Shown here: piece after piece, positions 24,166 through 32,197 of the stretch
Layout: each line of letters begins with the position of its first letter
How positions within the stretch are numbered: position 1 is the stretch's first letter
Source: Butyricicoccus sp.
GTDB taxonomy: Bacteria; Bacillota; Clostridia; Oscillospirales; Butyricicoccaceae
DNA length: 33,484 nt
Reading direction: 5' to 3'
Assembly (NCBI GenBank): GCA_020025885.1
Contig: JAHHRJ010000024.1
Location: forward strand, 1 to 33,484
Program-made: the position numbers and the translations under genes
The notes under the pieces: generated by a model
The model's database searches: none
Seen by the model: only the letters and a program-made list of their open reading frames with translations
Told to the model about the DNA's origin: nothing

Positions 24166-25005
24166 TTATACTCTGTTTTGTGAAGCATCCCACCAAACGA
24201 CACCACTGCGAAAGTGGGATTCAGCAAGCCAGCTTCCATCTGGTTGCTCTGAAAAATGTTTGCACAAAATGGCAGCCGCCTTTTCTGGAGAAAGATTTGT
24301 GCAGTCACAGCGGGCACATTCGCCCTCTACTAAGGCGTCTACATCGGGGTAGGATAGTGTTTTTGTGAAAGGCAGAATGCGAACATTGGGATCAATACCC
24401 ATTTGATAGAGTACACCGACAAAGTACATATAGTCTTTCCATTCCCATCGCACCTGTGCGCCAGCGGCTTCGAGTTCGCGCACCCAGCCAGGGGCAAGTC
24501 CAGTATTCATGCCGGCAACACAAAGTTTGCGAGAGGCGTTCTGCATACGGGAGAAGCAGTCGATGAGGTCGGCTTGCCGATAAAAACAGTTATAGCCAAA
24601 AACGAGATCATACTGCTTTTCTGGTGTGAAAGTTTCCCACTTTGCATGATGGGCGGTCAGATTGTGGAAACCATGTTCTTCACCTGTTTTCAAAATAAAA
24701 TTCAGCACGTCCTCTGAGATATCTACACAGGCAACTTCGTTGCACATCGAAGCAAGATCAAGTGTATAATTGCCCCAGCCGGGACCAAGTTCTAACGCGG
24801 TTTGAATTTTATATTGTTCAAACAGGGGATGCAGACAGGTGAGTACTTGACGGGAAGAAGCGTCAGGCGCATACACCTTTTTCTGCATGAACTGTTTCCA
24901 GAAGGTTTGCTCTGCGGCATCTTGTTTCATGCGCGGCGCGGTGCTCTCTTCAATGTGGGATGCCCATTGCTTGGCAAAGTCCGTCATTGGAATGCGTTCT
25001 TTCAT
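24166..25005 (-). CDS. Class I SAM-dependent methyltransferase (last gene of B12-controlled operon)
   Basis: This is a 279-residue protein. Motif I is ALELGPGWGNYTLDLA (about residue 80), followed by VACVDISEDVLNF and later YDLVFGYNCFYRQADL. The N-terminal about 75 residues are helical. The C-terminal part has a cysteine-bearing segment (ECARCDCTN). The substrate is unknown. The start at 25005 has AAGGAG 7 nt upstream and follows the ATPase stop codon by 11 nt, so it is the fifth distal gene of the riboswitch-controlled ABC operon. A link to the transported metal, corrinoid or chelator is inferred from this position only. Confidence 0.8.
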   Translation of the reverse strand: MKERIPMTDFAKQWASHIEESTAPRMKQDAAEQTFWKQFMQKKVYAPDASSRQVLTCLHPLFEQYKIQTALELGPGWGNYTLDLASMCNEVACVDISEDVLNFILKTGEEHGFHNLTAHHAKWETFTPEKQYDLVFGYNCFYRQADLIDCFSRMQNASRKLCVAGMNTGLAPGWVRELEAAGAQVRWEWKDYMYFVGVLYQMGIDPNVRILPFTKTLSYPDVDALVEGECARCDCTNLSPEKAAAILCKHFSEQPDGSWLAESHFRSGVVWWDASQNRV

Positions 25006-25016
25006 AAAAAATCTCC

Positions 25017-25796
25017 TTATTTCCAATGGGTGTATGAGTGAAGCAGGGTTTTCGTGTAAGAATGGGCAGGGGATTCGATGATCTGCGTCCGACTGCCAAG
25101 TTCCACAAGTTGCCCCTGCTGCATGACACCGATGGTATCACTGATCCAGCTCAAAAGCTCTATGTCATGCGTGATATAAAGATAGGTGAGCCCCAACTCT
25201 TGTTGGAGTGCTTTCAAAAGATGCATAATGGATGCTTGCACGGATACATCCAGCATGGCGGTGGGCTCATCGAGCAAGAGCACCTTGGGTTCGAGCAAAA
25301 GTGCACGGCAGATCACAAGGCGTTGTGCTTCGCCGCCGCTGATCTGGTGGGGATAGCGCGCAAGAAGCGGATCTGATAGTCCGACAAGTTCAAGCGTGTG
25401 CAAGATTTTCTGCATTCGCTCCTCTCGTGTGCTTCCGATTTGATGGATGGAAAGTGCTTCGAGCAGGCTGTCTCGAATGTGCATGGAAGGATCAAGGGAA
25501 GCTTCAGGATTCTGAAAGATCATCTGCACTGCACGGTGATAGGTTTTGGCTTTTTGATGATCAAAGTGTGTGATATCCTCGCCCTCAAAGAGAATATGTC
25601 CGGATGTGAGCGGGAGCAAACGTGTAATCAGACGTGACAGCGTGGTTTTGCCACAGCCGCTATTGCCAACAAGTCCAAACGTTTTGCCACGCTCCAAAGA
25701 AAAACTCACATGATCTACTGCTTGAATGGTATGCGTGTGAAAGATGCCGCGCGAAAAGTTGCGGTACACATCGCGAAGCTCCAAAATATTAGGCAT
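25017..25796 (-). CDS. ABC transporter ATP-binding protein, nickel/peptide type (NikE/OppF-like)
   Basis: This 259-residue ATPase has Walker A GNSGCGKTT, a Q-loop region QMIFQNPEASLDP, signature ISGGEAQRLVICRALL, Walker B VLLLDEPTAMLD and switch His in YITHDIELL. It energises the importer encoded with it. Length and the QNPEASLDP segment place it in the nickel/dipeptide/oligopeptide class. It overlaps the upstream ATPase gene by 8 bases, which indicates coupling. Confidence 0.93.
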   Translation of the reverse strand: MPNILELRDVYRNFSRGIFHTHTIQAVDHVSFSLERGKTFGLVGNSGCGKTTLSRLITRLLPLTSGHILFEGEDITHFDHQKAKTYHRAVQMIFQNPEASLDPSMHIRDSLLEALSIHQIGSTREERMQKILHTLELVGLSDPLLARYPHQISGGEAQRLVICRALLLEPKVLLLDEPTAMLDVSVQASIMHLLKALQQELGLTYLYITHDIELLSWISDTIGVMQQGQLVELGSRTQIIESPAHSYTKTLLHSYTHWK

Positions 25797-26730
25797 AAAG
25801 CAGGCACCTCACTTTTCTACCGTTTTCAAGCGTGATATCTGGTGGGATTTCTTGCCTACAACGCGCAGTTGCTTTGGGACAGCGTGGATAAAAAATGCAT
25901 CCGCTATGTTTTTGCCGCTGTGGGTCAGGTGGTGGAATGGGGATCATGCCTTTGCGCGGTATTGCGTGAATGAGTCCGACGGTGTACGGGTGCATGGGTG
26001 TTTCTATAATTTCTTTTGCTGTCCCTTGCTCGATCATTTGTCCCTGATAGAGAACACGGATATCATCGCACAGGTGGTAGGCAAGGTCTAGGTCGTGGGT
26101 AATGACGATCATACTGCTCTGGTATGTTTCGTGGATCTGACGCAGGACGGCATAGACTTGATTGCGAATGATGGCATCGAGTCCTTTGGTTGGCTCATCG
26201 GCAATTACCCAGCCCGGATGACAGGCAAGACCCAAGGCAGAAACAAGCCGCTGGTTCATGCCGCCGCTCATCTGAAAGGCATATTGGTTTAGAATGGCGT
26301 GTGGGTCTTGAAATCCGAATTGTGTGAGCAAATCAGCGATCTGCACTTCGGCTGCCTTGCGGTCTGCGTTGCGGTGCGTCAGAATGGCTTCCATCAGCTG
26401 ATGCTTGATCTTCATTACAGGGTTGAGGGAAGCATTGGGATTTTGCGGAATGAGTCCGATCATTGCACCGCGGACTTTACGCAGCTCCTTGAGCGGCATA
26501 GAATACAGCTCATCTTTGCCGAGAAAACAAGATCCTGTCACCTTGGCGGTATTTGGGAGTAGGCGCAGAATGGACATGCCCATGATACTTTTTCCGCTTC
26601 CGCTTTCTCCAATGATGCCAGAAATGCGTCCGGCGTGAAAGGTGGTGGACAAATCCCACACAGCGTAGGCAGATCCGTGCGCTGTCTCGAAACAAACGGA
26701 AAGATTTTGAATTGTAATATCTGGAATCAT
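25789..26730 (-). CDS. ABC transporter ATP-binding protein, nickel/peptide type (NikD/OppD-like)
   Basis: This 313-residue ATPase has Walker A GESGSGKSI, QNPNASLNPVMKI, signature MSGGMNQRLVSALGLA, ADEPTKGLD (Walker B and D-loop) and VITHDLDLA. The C-terminal extension CIFYPRCPKATARC-x8-DITL is the OppD/F-type cysteine-containing region, which often binds an iron-sulfur cluster. The start overlaps the permease stop codon (ATGA), so translation is coupled. Confidence 0.93.
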   Translation of the reverse strand: MIPDITIQNLSVCFETAHGSAYAVWDLSTTFHAGRISGIIGESGSGKSIMGMSILRLLPNTAKVTGSCFLGKDELYSMPLKELRKVRGAMIGLIPQNPNASLNPVMKIKHQLMEAILTHRNADRKAAEVQIADLLTQFGFQDPHAILNQYAFQMSGGMNQRLVSALGLACHPGWVIADEPTKGLDAIIRNQVYAVLRQIHETYQSSMIVITHDLDLAYHLCDDIRVLYQGQMIEQGTAKEIIETPMHPYTVGLIHAIPRKGMIPIPPPDPQRQKHSGCIFYPRCPKATARCRQEIPPDITLENGRKVRCLLYA

Positions 26731-27563
26731 AGCTCTTTTACCAAGTCCTGTTTAACATCAAACCAATCACGCAGAAAGTCACCAAGCAGATTGATTGAGA
26801 GGGTGAGTAAAATAATACAAATACCCGGTGCCCACAGCAAATGTGGGGCAGACCGAAAATAACGACGCGCAGAACCGCTGATCATTTCGCCCCAGTCAGA
26901 GGTAGGCGGCTGGATGCCAAGCCCAAGATAACTGAGTCCAGCAACAGAAAGCACGACACGCCCTATGCGCGTTGTAAACATGACAATGAGGTTGGTGCGG
27001 ATATTGGGGAGGATGTGTTTCCAAATAATACGCCAATGGCTGGCACCCAAGCAGTGCATTCCCTCAATATAAAGCTCGTGCTTGACTTTGAGCACTTCGC
27101 CGCGTACCAATCGGGAAAATCCCACCCATGAGGTTACAACCAACGCCAAAACGATGCTATAATTGTTGCTTCCCAAGATACCCACCAGTGCGATCATTAA
27201 GATGGTGCTGGGGAGTCCCTGAAAGATATTGGAAATTCCAGAAATTACCGTATCAACAGCGCCTTCACAGTATCCAGCGAGAATGCCGATAATGAGTCCA
27301 ACGCCCATAGAACAGCAGGTTGCGATTATGGCAAGCAGGAGAGAGGCACGCCCACCATAAATCACGCGGCTCAGCACATCACGCCCAAGTGCATCAGTGC
27401 CCAGCAAGTGCGCGGCACAGGGTGCGAGCAGACGCTTTTCCATCTGTACAGCGGTAGGGTCATAGGGCGCTAGATACGGGGCAAAGATGGTCATAAGAAC
27501 GATCAGTCCCAGAACAGTACTGACAGCAATCAGCTTGATTGCTTGTTTTTTTTGTAAAATCAT
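26727..27563 (-). CDS. ABC transporter permease, nickel/peptide type (NikC/OppC-like)
   Basis: This 278-residue inner-membrane protein has an N-terminal membrane segment and then LAPYLAPYDPTAVQMEKRLLAPCAAHLLGTDALGRDVLSRVIYGGR, the hallmark of the OppC/NikC class. Five further hydrophobic segments follow, and the EAA-like loop is EGMHCLGASHWRIIWKHILPN. It overlaps the upstream permease gene by four bases (ATGA). Confidence 0.94.
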   Translation of the reverse strand: MILQKKQAIKLIAVSTVLGLIVLMTIFAPYLAPYDPTAVQMEKRLLAPCAAHLLGTDALGRDVLSRVIYGGRASLLLAIIATCCSMGVGLIIGILAGYCEGAVDTVISGISNIFQGLPSTILMIALVGILGSNNYSIVLALVVTSWVGFSRLVRGEVLKVKHELYIEGMHCLGASHWRIIWKHILPNIRTNLIVMFTTRIGRVVLSVAGLSYLGLGIQPPTSDWGEMISGSARRYFRSAPHLLWAPGICIILLTLSINLLGDFLRDWFDVKQDLVKEL

Positions 27564-28513
27564 GCGGTATCTCCCTGAATGCGGATTTTTGGATTGACTG
27601 CAAGATAGAGTAGGTCAATGCCGAGTGTGATCAGCACGAATGTTGTGCCTGTAATGAGAACATATCCTTGAATGACCGGATAATCGCGGTTCTGGATGGC
27701 AGAAAGCACATAACTGCCAAGTCCGGGGATGGAGAAAATATTCTCGATGATGGTGCTGCCGCCCAAGATACCGCCGAAGTAGTTGCCAACCAGTGTGATA
27801 ATAGGGATGAGCGAATTTCGGAAGGCGTGGCGAATCATAACAGCACGCTGAGATAGACCTTTGGCGTTGGCAGCAATGATATACTGTTGTCCGAGTTCGG
27901 TCAAAATATTTGCTTGTGTCAAACGGGAGGTTGCGCCAATGTTCGCTGATGCAAGCGCAATGGTAGGCAGGATCAGCGAACGAACGCCATGTTCTAAACC
28001 GCTGGTAGGCAGAATGTGAAGCTGTTCTGCAAAAATCGTAATAAGAAAGAGTGCGATCCAAAAGCTTGGCACGGACAAAAGCAGGGTGGACAAGGATTTT
28101 AAAAGTGTCTCTCCCCATGTGCCACGGCAGGATGCCATTAAAATACCGCCGCCAACACCAAGAAGGATGGTCGCCATCAAGGCAGAAAGGGATAGTTTTA
28201 ATGTGATAGGTAAGCGCGTGAGCAGTTCGTGTGCAATGTCTCGGTTACCAATATAGGAGTGCCCTAGATCGCCATGCAATACTTTTTGCAGCCAAGTGAA
28301 ATACTGAACAGGCAAGGGGTTGTCCAGTCCAAGCGCTGTGCGCATTTCTGCGCGGTCTGTTTCAGTTGGAAATTCAATCCCAATTCGAAACAAAGCATCG
28401 TCCACAGGATCACTGGGAGCGATTCGCCCCAAAAGAAAAGCAGCAAGAGAAATGCCCAAGAGGACAGGAATCAAAATCAGAAGTCGGCGGCAGATATATT
28501 TGAAAATCGCCAT
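27560..28513 (-). CDS. ABC transporter permease, nickel/peptide type (NikB/OppB-like)
   Basis: This 317-residue protein begins MAIFKYICRRLLILIPVLLGIS, the typical OppB/NikB first helix. It then has LGLDNPLPVQYFTWLQKVLHGDLGHSY and the EAA-type loop ANAKGLSQRAVMIRHAFRNSLIP. Six membrane segments are expected. AAAGGTAG about 8 nt upstream supports the ATG at 28513. A strong hairpin lies between this gene and the binding-protein gene. Confidence 0.94.
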   Translation of the reverse strand: MAIFKYICRRLLILIPVLLGISLAAFLLGRIAPSDPVDDALFRIGIEFPTETDRAEMRTALGLDNPLPVQYFTWLQKVLHGDLGHSYIGNRDIAHELLTRLPITLKLSLSALMATILLGVGGGILMASCRGTWGETLLKSLSTLLLSVPSFWIALFLITIFAEQLHILPTSGLEHGVRSLILPTIALASANIGATSRLTQANILTELGQQYIIAANAKGLSQRAVMIRHAFRNSLIPIITLVGNYFGGILGGSTIIENIFSIPGLGSYVLSAIQNRDYPVIQGYVLITGTTFVLITLGIDLLYLAVNPKIRIQGDTA

Positions 28514-28552
28514 AGATTCACTACCTTTATCAAAAATGAGAGAGAACAAAAC

Positions 28553-28577
28553 AAGCCTCCGTGCGCCACGGAGGCTT
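28553..28577 (-). terminator. Intercistronic hairpin between binding-protein and permease genes
   Basis: AAGCCTCCGTG pairs perfectly with CACGGAGGCTT around CGC. On the minus strand it is followed by GTTTTGTT. This is likely a partial terminator or mRNA stabiliser that keeps the binding protein in excess. Confidence 0.7.
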
Positions 28578-28582
28578 TATTT

Positions 28583-30151
28583 TTATTTTGCCCAGCTGAC
28601 TTGTGTAAATCCAGTCAGACCATAGACAGATGCTTCATAGCCAGTGATCTTGCTGGAGGATGCAACGACTTCCTGTGAATACATCATGGGAATGTTTGGG
28701 AAGTCCTTTGCAGAAATTTCCTGAAGCTCGGTATAAATTTCTGTCAGACGCTTTACATCAACGCTGGTTTTTGCTTCATCAATGAGTGCATCTACATGCT
28801 CATTGTGATAGCCAAGTCCATAGTTTTTGTTGGTGCTGCCATCCCTAGACATGAAGTTCTTAAACAGGGAGAACGGGTTTGCAGAGGGCAGACCTTGGAT
28901 CTTCAGGCACAGGTTATACTTGCCAGCTACCATTTCATCTTTACACGGACCCCAATCCATCAGCTGGATATTGACCTTGATGTTGGTGCCCTTGATATTT
29001 TCGAGCAGGGACTGGATATACTCTGCAACCTCCTGATATGGATAACGGTTGGCGTCTACGTTTGGGAGCAGGAAACGCAGCTCAACTGCCTGTTCGCCCA
29101 CTACTTCGCGAATCAGTGCAGCACCCTTTTCTGGATCGTGCTGTACCGGTTGTTCCTGATAGAATGCGCTGGTATAGTTCAGGAAGCCGCCAGCAGGGAT
29201 ACCGTAGCCGTTAAAGAAGCTGTCAATGATGGTCTTGCGGTCAATCAGCAGAGACAGACCTTCACGCATGCGTACATCAGAGAATGGGAACGCACCGCCG
29301 TTGACATTGAGGAAGTGCGTAATGCCGGAGTCACCGACGGAAACATGGTAGGCAGGATCTTTGGAAATTTCAGCTGCCTGTGCTGGGGAAATCGCGCCAA
29401 GGTCGCAAAGTCCCTGTACTTCGCCGGCACGCAGAGCAGAATAACGAGTCTCGGGATCTGGAATCACTTTGAAACGGAAAGTTTCTGTGATGCCGGGGGT
29501 TCCCCAGTAGGTTTCGTTGCGCTTGATTACGGCATACTGACCCAATACATTTTCAGTCACAACATAAGGACCAGTGCCAATGGCAAAGCCATTAAAGCTA
29601 CCATCTTCTGCAAAGGAGGAAGGCTCGAACATGGCAGAACCATAGTTGACCATAGAATAGTCCAGAAGCGGCTGGGGCTTGTCCAAAGTCAGGACTACGG
29701 TATAGTCATCGGTTTTCTCATAAGAGGTCAGACCCGGATAGAGGGTATCAAGGTTCATGCCGTAGAAAGAGGATTCAAAAGGTCCTTTCTTCATGCGGTC
29801 AAAGTTTGCCAGCACAATATCGGCATTGAAGGGTGTACCATTGGAGAAGGTAACATCCTTTTGCAGATGGAATGTCCAGACGGTGGAATCGTCATTGTGC
29901 TCCCAGTTGCTTGCAAGTGCTGGAATGGGCTTTCCGCTCTCGTCCTTGGTGACAAGTGGCTCCCAGATGCCAAGCGACATCGATGCATAGTAGGCATCCT
30001 GCTCACCGGGGCACTGGTCGCGGGAGGCTGCAAACACGATCTCTTGATCAGGTTTTGCTGCGATTTGTGTGCCGCCGTTGCTGCAACCACTCAAAACAAG
30101 TGCAAATACGCTGACAATACACAGCAAACGGGATAAAATTGTTTTTTTCAT
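28583..30151 (-). CDS. Solute-binding lipoprotein of family 5 (nickel/peptide type ABC importer)
   Basis: This 522-residue protein has a lipoprotein signal MKKTILSRLLCIVSVFALVLSGC (lipobox LSGC). The family 5 core follows: LGIWEPLVTKDESGKPIPALASNWEH, then WTFHLQKDVTFSNGTPFNADIVL, FAIGTGPYVV, and DVRMREGLSLLIDRKTIID. It would capture the substrate outside the membrane for the NikBCDE-like complex. The DQCPGEQDAYYASM segment near the N-terminus is where nickel-type members differ from peptide binders. Because a cobalamin riboswitch precedes it, a cobalt, corrinoid or related ligand is likelier than peptides. AAGGAG lies 7 nt before the ATG. Confidence 0.9.
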   Translation of the reverse strand: MKKTILSRLLCIVSVFALVLSGCSNGGTQIAAKPDQEIVFAASRDQCPGEQDAYYASMSLGIWEPLVTKDESGKPIPALASNWEHNDDSTVWTFHLQKDVTFSNGTPFNADIVLANFDRMKKGPFESSFYGMNLDTLYPGLTSYEKTDDYTVVLTLDKPQPLLDYSMVNYGSAMFEPSSFAEDGSFNGFAIGTGPYVVTENVLGQYAVIKRNETYWGTPGITETFRFKVIPDPETRYSALRAGEVQGLCDLGAISPAQAAEISKDPAYHVSVGDSGITHFLNVNGGAFPFSDVRMREGLSLLIDRKTIIDSFFNGYGIPAGGFLNYTSAFYQEQPVQHDPEKGAALIREVVGEQAVELRFLLPNVDANRYPYQEVAEYIQSLLENIKGTNIKVNIQLMDWGPCKDEMVAGKYNLCLKIQGLPSANPFSLFKNFMSRDGSTNKNYGLGYHNEHVDALIDEAKTSVDVKRLTEIYTELQEISAKDFPNIPMMYSQEVVASSSKITGYEASVYGLTGFTQVSWAK

Positions 30152-30203
30152 TGTGTTCTCCTTTCCGATACATATGTGCACTGCATTTACACACAGAAAT
30201 GCA

Positions 30204-30233
30204 AAACACCCTCCCATAGACGGGAGAGTGTTT
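30204..30233 (-). terminator. Leader hairpin upstream of the binding-protein gene
   Basis: On the minus strand AAACACTCTCCC pairs with GGGAGGGTGTTT (one wobble) and is followed by TTGCATTT. It lies about 55 nt before the ATG, in the expression platform of the riboswitch. Confidence 0.6.
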
Positions 30234-30266
30234 AAAATCAGGATAAATTTATAAAAATCCATGTTT

Positions 30267-30294
30267 AAAAATCGTTTTTCCCCGCCGAAAAACG
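30267..30294 (-). terminator. Hairpin with U-tract just 3' of the cobalamin riboswitch
   Basis: On the minus strand CGTTTTTC-GGCGGG-GAAAAACG is followed directly by ATTTTT. It is a candidate riboswitch-controlled terminator. Confidence 0.55.
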
Positions 30295-30302
30295 TGCATT
30301 CC

Positions 30303-30478
30303 TTGTGGATTGGCTGGTCTCCTGGCTCAGAGTCTTCCTTGCGTCGCCCTTCCCATCCAAAAATTTGGACAGTGGTATATGCGACGTTTGTCATCTTTAC
30401 AGTAGAGAGGGCTGCTGCGGGTTTTCACCGCATTCCCATTCAAAGCAAAATTTCTGCACGTTGCAGAAAGCTACCAAA
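30303..30478 (-). promoter_or_regulatory. Cobalamin (AdoCbl) riboswitch
   Basis: Read on the minus strand, the conserved B12-box landmarks appear in order: GGTGAAAACCCGCAGCAGCC, then CTACTGTAAAGATGAC, CCACTGT, GGATGGGAAGG, GACGCAAGGAAGAC and finally GAGCCAGGAGACCAGCC. This matches the class I cobalamin aptamer core (GCAGCC...ACTG, GGGAAGG and the GAGYCAGGAGACCTGCC tail). It lies between a consensus promoter (30507-30535) and the ABC operon. Two hairpins downstream could form the expression platform. Binding of B12 is expected to repress the operon. Confidence 0.92.
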
Positions 30479-30506
30479 ACACATATGCAGTTGTCAATCG
30501 TTTTTT

Positions 30507-30535
30507 ATTATAGGCATCAGACACGCGGTTGTCAA
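30507..30535 (-). promoter_or_regulatory. Consensus promoter of the riboswitch-controlled ABC operon
   Basis: On the minus strand TTGACA (30530-30535) and TATAAT (30507-30512) are both perfect consensus, spaced 17 nt. A second TTGACA lies at 30491-30496, downstream of the -10 box. Confidence 0.85.
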
Positions 30536-30655
30536 TAGAAACAGACACAGTTTGACATGGCAGGATTTCAGACGAAAGAGATAAAATTTGATAGAAAAGA
30601 TAGATTTTATGGAACACAAAATATAAAAGATAGCATGCGGACAGAAAATATATGG

Positions 30656-31373
30656 CTACGGACGCTTGCGCATGATGGTGAAGCGAAACAGATTACTGCG
30701 CAGGCAGTCGATGGAATATAAAATGGGATTGCCGCGTGTATCAAAGTGAGACTGCCGGAAGCCGAAGGCGTCACAGCCCTGTGGAAGATGCAATAAAGTG
30801 CGCAGACGATCCCCTGGTGGTGGAATAAACAAGTCAGTCAGAGCGTGTCCGATCAAGATACCCTGTTCATTTTCTAAGTAGGAAAATAGAGAATGTGGTG
30901 GGTCATTCACATCCAAGGTGGAGGCATATCTTTGTGGGAGATAGCTGACGCTGGCACAGATCGCACCAAGATCTGCATGACGCACACGTTCCATGACAAA
31001 AAAGTTCATTTGCATCTGCCTCAAAAAATTGAGAGATCTCTTTGGACACAGGGCGCAGGGTGCAGGTGATGTTGGATTTCCGTTCTTGTATGCCAGCATT
31101 GGTGATTATTGCAGATATACTTTGCAGCTGTGCAAGATCATTGATAATACGAGGGGGAGTTTCTACAAGGTATGTGCCGGAGCCATGCTTAGAAACCAGA
31201 ATGCCATCTCTCTGGAGAAGATCGACCGCTTTTCGCCAAGTGACACGACTCACCCCAAGCCGCTGCACCATTTGTGTTTCAGAGGGAATCTTATTGCCCG
31301 GTTCAAATTCTCCTGCATCATAAAGGGAAAGAAAGGTTTCTTTCACACAGAGTGCGGAAGATTTTTGTTTCAT
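30656..31373 (-). pseudogene. GntR/HutC-family regulator, frameshifted
   Basis: The first frame encodes a GntR winged helix (PGNKIPSETQMVQRLGVSRVTWRKAVDLLQRDGILVSKHGSGTYL), starting at ATG 31373 with AAGGAGG upstream. It enters the UTRA effector domain and, after DANELF, runs into a wrong frame. The next frame continues the UTRA domain without loss (FVMERVRHADLGAICASV ... DVNDPPHSLFSYL ... SIDCLRSNLFRFTIMRKRP). The shift lies at a run of six T's on the coding strand (30998-31003), where five would restore a normal protein of about 239 residues. It is either decayed, slippage-prone or a sequencing error. Confidence 0.85.
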
Positions 31374-31399
31374 AGCGTGATCCTCCTTGTAAATTTGCA

Positions 31400-31436
31400 T
31401 TGACACTCTCCGTGTCTAAAGACAGGGGAGTGTCAA
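31400..31436 (-). repeat. Isolated IS200/IS605-end-like palindrome
   Basis: On the minus strand CCCCTGTCTTTAGACA and the following bases to AGTGTCAA differ at two positions from the 29-base element end at 26-54. Here TTGACACT on the other side extends it into a nearly perfect 37-bp palindrome. No tnpA or tnpB is adjacent. It lies between the two decayed genes. Confidence 0.6.
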
Positions 31437-31472
31437 CAATCCAATATTTATTCGATAAAAGGGGGATGTCCT

Positions 31473-32044
31473 ATGGCGGAAATCAAACTGCTCATAGAGA
31501 TCGTTATGCGGCTGCTGCTCGCAATGTGTATTGGCGGCTGTATTGGATAGGAACATGCAAAAAATCATCATCCTGCTGGAATCCACACACATATGCTGGT
31601 CACTATTGGTGCAGCGGTCGTGATACTGCTGGGCAGCCGGACGGTCGGCATATTTGCAGGCACAGCAAATTCTGATCCGGCGCGCTTGGAGGCGCAGGTG
31701 ATTTCTGGTATTGGCTTTCTGGGGGCGGTACGATCATGAAAGAGGGACGCTCCATCCGCGGCTTGACCACAGCGGCGACCTTGTGGGTGGTCGCATGTTT
31801 GGGGCTTGCGATCGGTGCAGGACAGTACATGATATCGCTGGCTGGGTTTGTTGTATCTATGATCGCGCTTCGTATGTTTAAACTCCCGCGATTTGAGGTT
31901 TCATTTTTGTGCAGTACAGATAATGATTCTTTTCAAAAGGTTTGTGATACACTGCTGCTGCAAAAAAATATCAGTGCATCGGAGATCGTCAAAGAGATCT
32001 CAGCAATGCCAGATATCTCTCATATAGAAATTGATACATTATAA
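31473..32044 (+). pseudogene. MgtC/SapB-family membrane protein, inactivated
   Basis: The conceptual protein (about 190 residues) follows the MgtC pattern: MRLLLAMCIGGCIG, (stop), EHAKNHHPAGIHTHMLVTIGAA, DPARLEAQVISGIGFLGA, (shift), GTIMKEGRSIRGLTTAATLWVV and a C-terminal ACT-like tail. A TAG at 31548-31550 replaces the residue expected after CIG. One base is missing at about 31726 (GCGGT instead of GCGGGT), which shifts the frame into a TGA. Two independent lesions argue for a real pseudogene. GGGGG precedes the ATG. Family proteins are linked to Mg2+ homeostasis. Confidence 0.88.
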
Positions 32045-32111
32045 AGAGAAGCATAGACGAAAATGCAGGAGAACTGAAAAGAATATAATATGGAATGATC
32101 GAAGAATGAAG

Positions 32112-32148
32112 AAAAAGGACGTGTTCAAAAGAGAACACATCCTTTTTA
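32112..32148. terminator. Bidirectional terminator
   Basis: AAAAAGGA-C-GTGTTC pairs with GAACAC-A-TCCTTTTT across AAAAGA. It serves the mgtC remnant on the plus strand and the membrane-protein gene on the minus strand. Confidence 0.8.
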
Positions 32149-32197
32149 TCGGAAAAATAATTTCAAAATGTATAGAAATAAACAAACCGTAGAATTC

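Noticed and set aside
28796..30136. 446-codon open frame opposite the binding-protein gene
   Set aside because: It is antisense to a clear lipoprotein gene, has no ribosome binding site and has no recognisable domain.
30273..30440. Short plus-strand reading frames over the riboswitch region
   Set aside because: The conserved cobalamin aptamer blocks on the minus strand account for this sequence. The frames lack ribosome binding sites and family features.
30998..31003. Programmed ribosomal frameshift in the GntR gene
   Set aside because: There is no slippery heptamer with a downstream pseudoknot, and regulators of this family are not known to use one. Homopolymer error, variation or decay is likelier.
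31548..31550. Recoded TAG (pyrrolysine-like) in the MgtC gene
   Set aside because: The same gene also has a one-base deletion, and the TAG sits at a non-catalytic membrane loop. Decay is the simpler explanation.
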